Below, in pieces: positions 5,984 to 6,165 of a DNA stretch of 6,165 nucleotides (its first letter is position 1; every line of letters begins with the position of its first letter). The notes beneath the pieces are model-generated. The model worked only from the letters and a program-made list of their open reading frames with translations. It ran no database searches and had not been told where the DNA came from. The position numbers were made by a program, and so were the translations under genes. This DNA comes from CAZEZY01 sp964516635 (lineage in GTDB: Bacteria; Pseudomonadota; Gammaproteobacteria; Burkholderiales; Burkholderiaceae_C): the NCBI GenBank assembly GCA_964516635.1, contig CAZEZY010000137.1, positions 1 to 6,165 on the forward strand. The letters run 5' to 3'.

Positions 5984-6165
5984 ATGACGCCCGAGGCCCG
6001 TGCCCGCCAGACCATTGACGCGCTGCTCACCGCAGCGGGCTGGCACATCTGCGATATGGCCAACGCCAACCTCCGAGCATCGACCGGCGTCGCCATCCGC
6101 GAATTTCCCCTGGAAGCCGGCCACGGCTTTGCCGACTACCTGCTGTACGTCAACGGCAAGGCCTG
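5984..6165 (+). CDS. Probable type I restriction enzyme R subunit (HsdR-like), N-terminal part
   Basis: The first 60 codons of a gene that runs off the right edge. The visible protein begins MTPEARARQTIDALLTAAGW, followed by NLRASTGVAIREFPLEAGHG and FADYLLYVNGKA. This matches the start of the HSDR_N nuclease region of type I restriction R subunits and related DEAD/DEAH helicase-nucleases: a helical start, an Arg-Glu-Phe-Pro strand, then the Asp of the PD-(D/E)XK-type core in ADYLLYVNGKA, with the (E/D)xK part expected just beyond the window. Such a protein would cut foreign DNA with partner HsdM and HsdS subunits. The ATG at 5984 is the first possible start after an in-frame TAG at 5945; no well-spaced ribosome-binding site is seen, the closest purine run (AGAGGA, 5957-5962) being about 21 bases away. 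The motor domains are not visible, so a shorter relative cannot be excluded. Confidence 0.65.
   Translation, partial: MTPEARARQTIDALLTAAGWHICDMANANLRASTGVAIREFPLEAGHGFADYLLYVNGKA

Overview
The window reads as chromosomal DNA from a GC-rich betaproteobacterium, most likely Burkholderiales/Comamonadaceae. The grounds are strong G/C preference at third codon positions, tight gene packing, and the protein types, including a LigC/PmdC-like end of a protocatechuate 4,5-cleavage gene. This placement is by recognition; no search was run. Coding density is very high, and the longest gap without a gene is about 90 bases.

Layout. (1) 1-366, + strand: C-terminal part of a Gfo/Idh/MocA oxidoreductase resembling 4-carboxy-2-hydroxymuconate semialdehyde dehydrogenase (LigC/PmdC), cut by the left edge. 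(2) 386-2164, - strand: a complete MsbA-like ABC half-transporter, convergent with gene 1 and divergent from gene 3. (3) 2190-3194, +: an aldo/keto reductase with an intact catalytic tetrad. (4) 3285-3776, +: a small His-rich Spy/CpxP-like protein with a lipoprotein signal. (5) 3794-4504, +: an OmpR-family response regulator. (6) 4504-5919, +: a membrane sensor histidine kinase overlapping gene 5 by one base. (7) 5984-6165, +: the first 60 codons of what looks like a type I restriction HsdR-like protein, cut by the right edge.

How they work together. Genes 4-6 form the one clear functional unit: an extracytoplasmic Spy/CpxP-like protein, a response regulator and a sensor kinase, with gaps of 17 bases and then a one-base overlap. 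This resembles a Cpx-type envelope-stress or metal-stress circuit. The notable detail is that the lipoprotein N-terminus and the kinase periplasmic domain each carry a short cluster rich in His, Trp, Arg and acidic residues, which suggests both may meet the same ligand, perhaps a metal ion. The ABC transporter and the aldo/keto reductase start back to back within about 25 bases, so their control regions must overlap each other's 5' coding ends. The flanking partial genes (aromatic catabolism on the left, possible restriction-modification on the right) appear unrelated to the middle.

I see no tRNA, rRNA, CRISPR array, insertion sequence or attachment site. Apart from the His-rich sensor/lipoprotein pairing, the region looks like ordinary chromosomal content, and I do not see a clearly new system.
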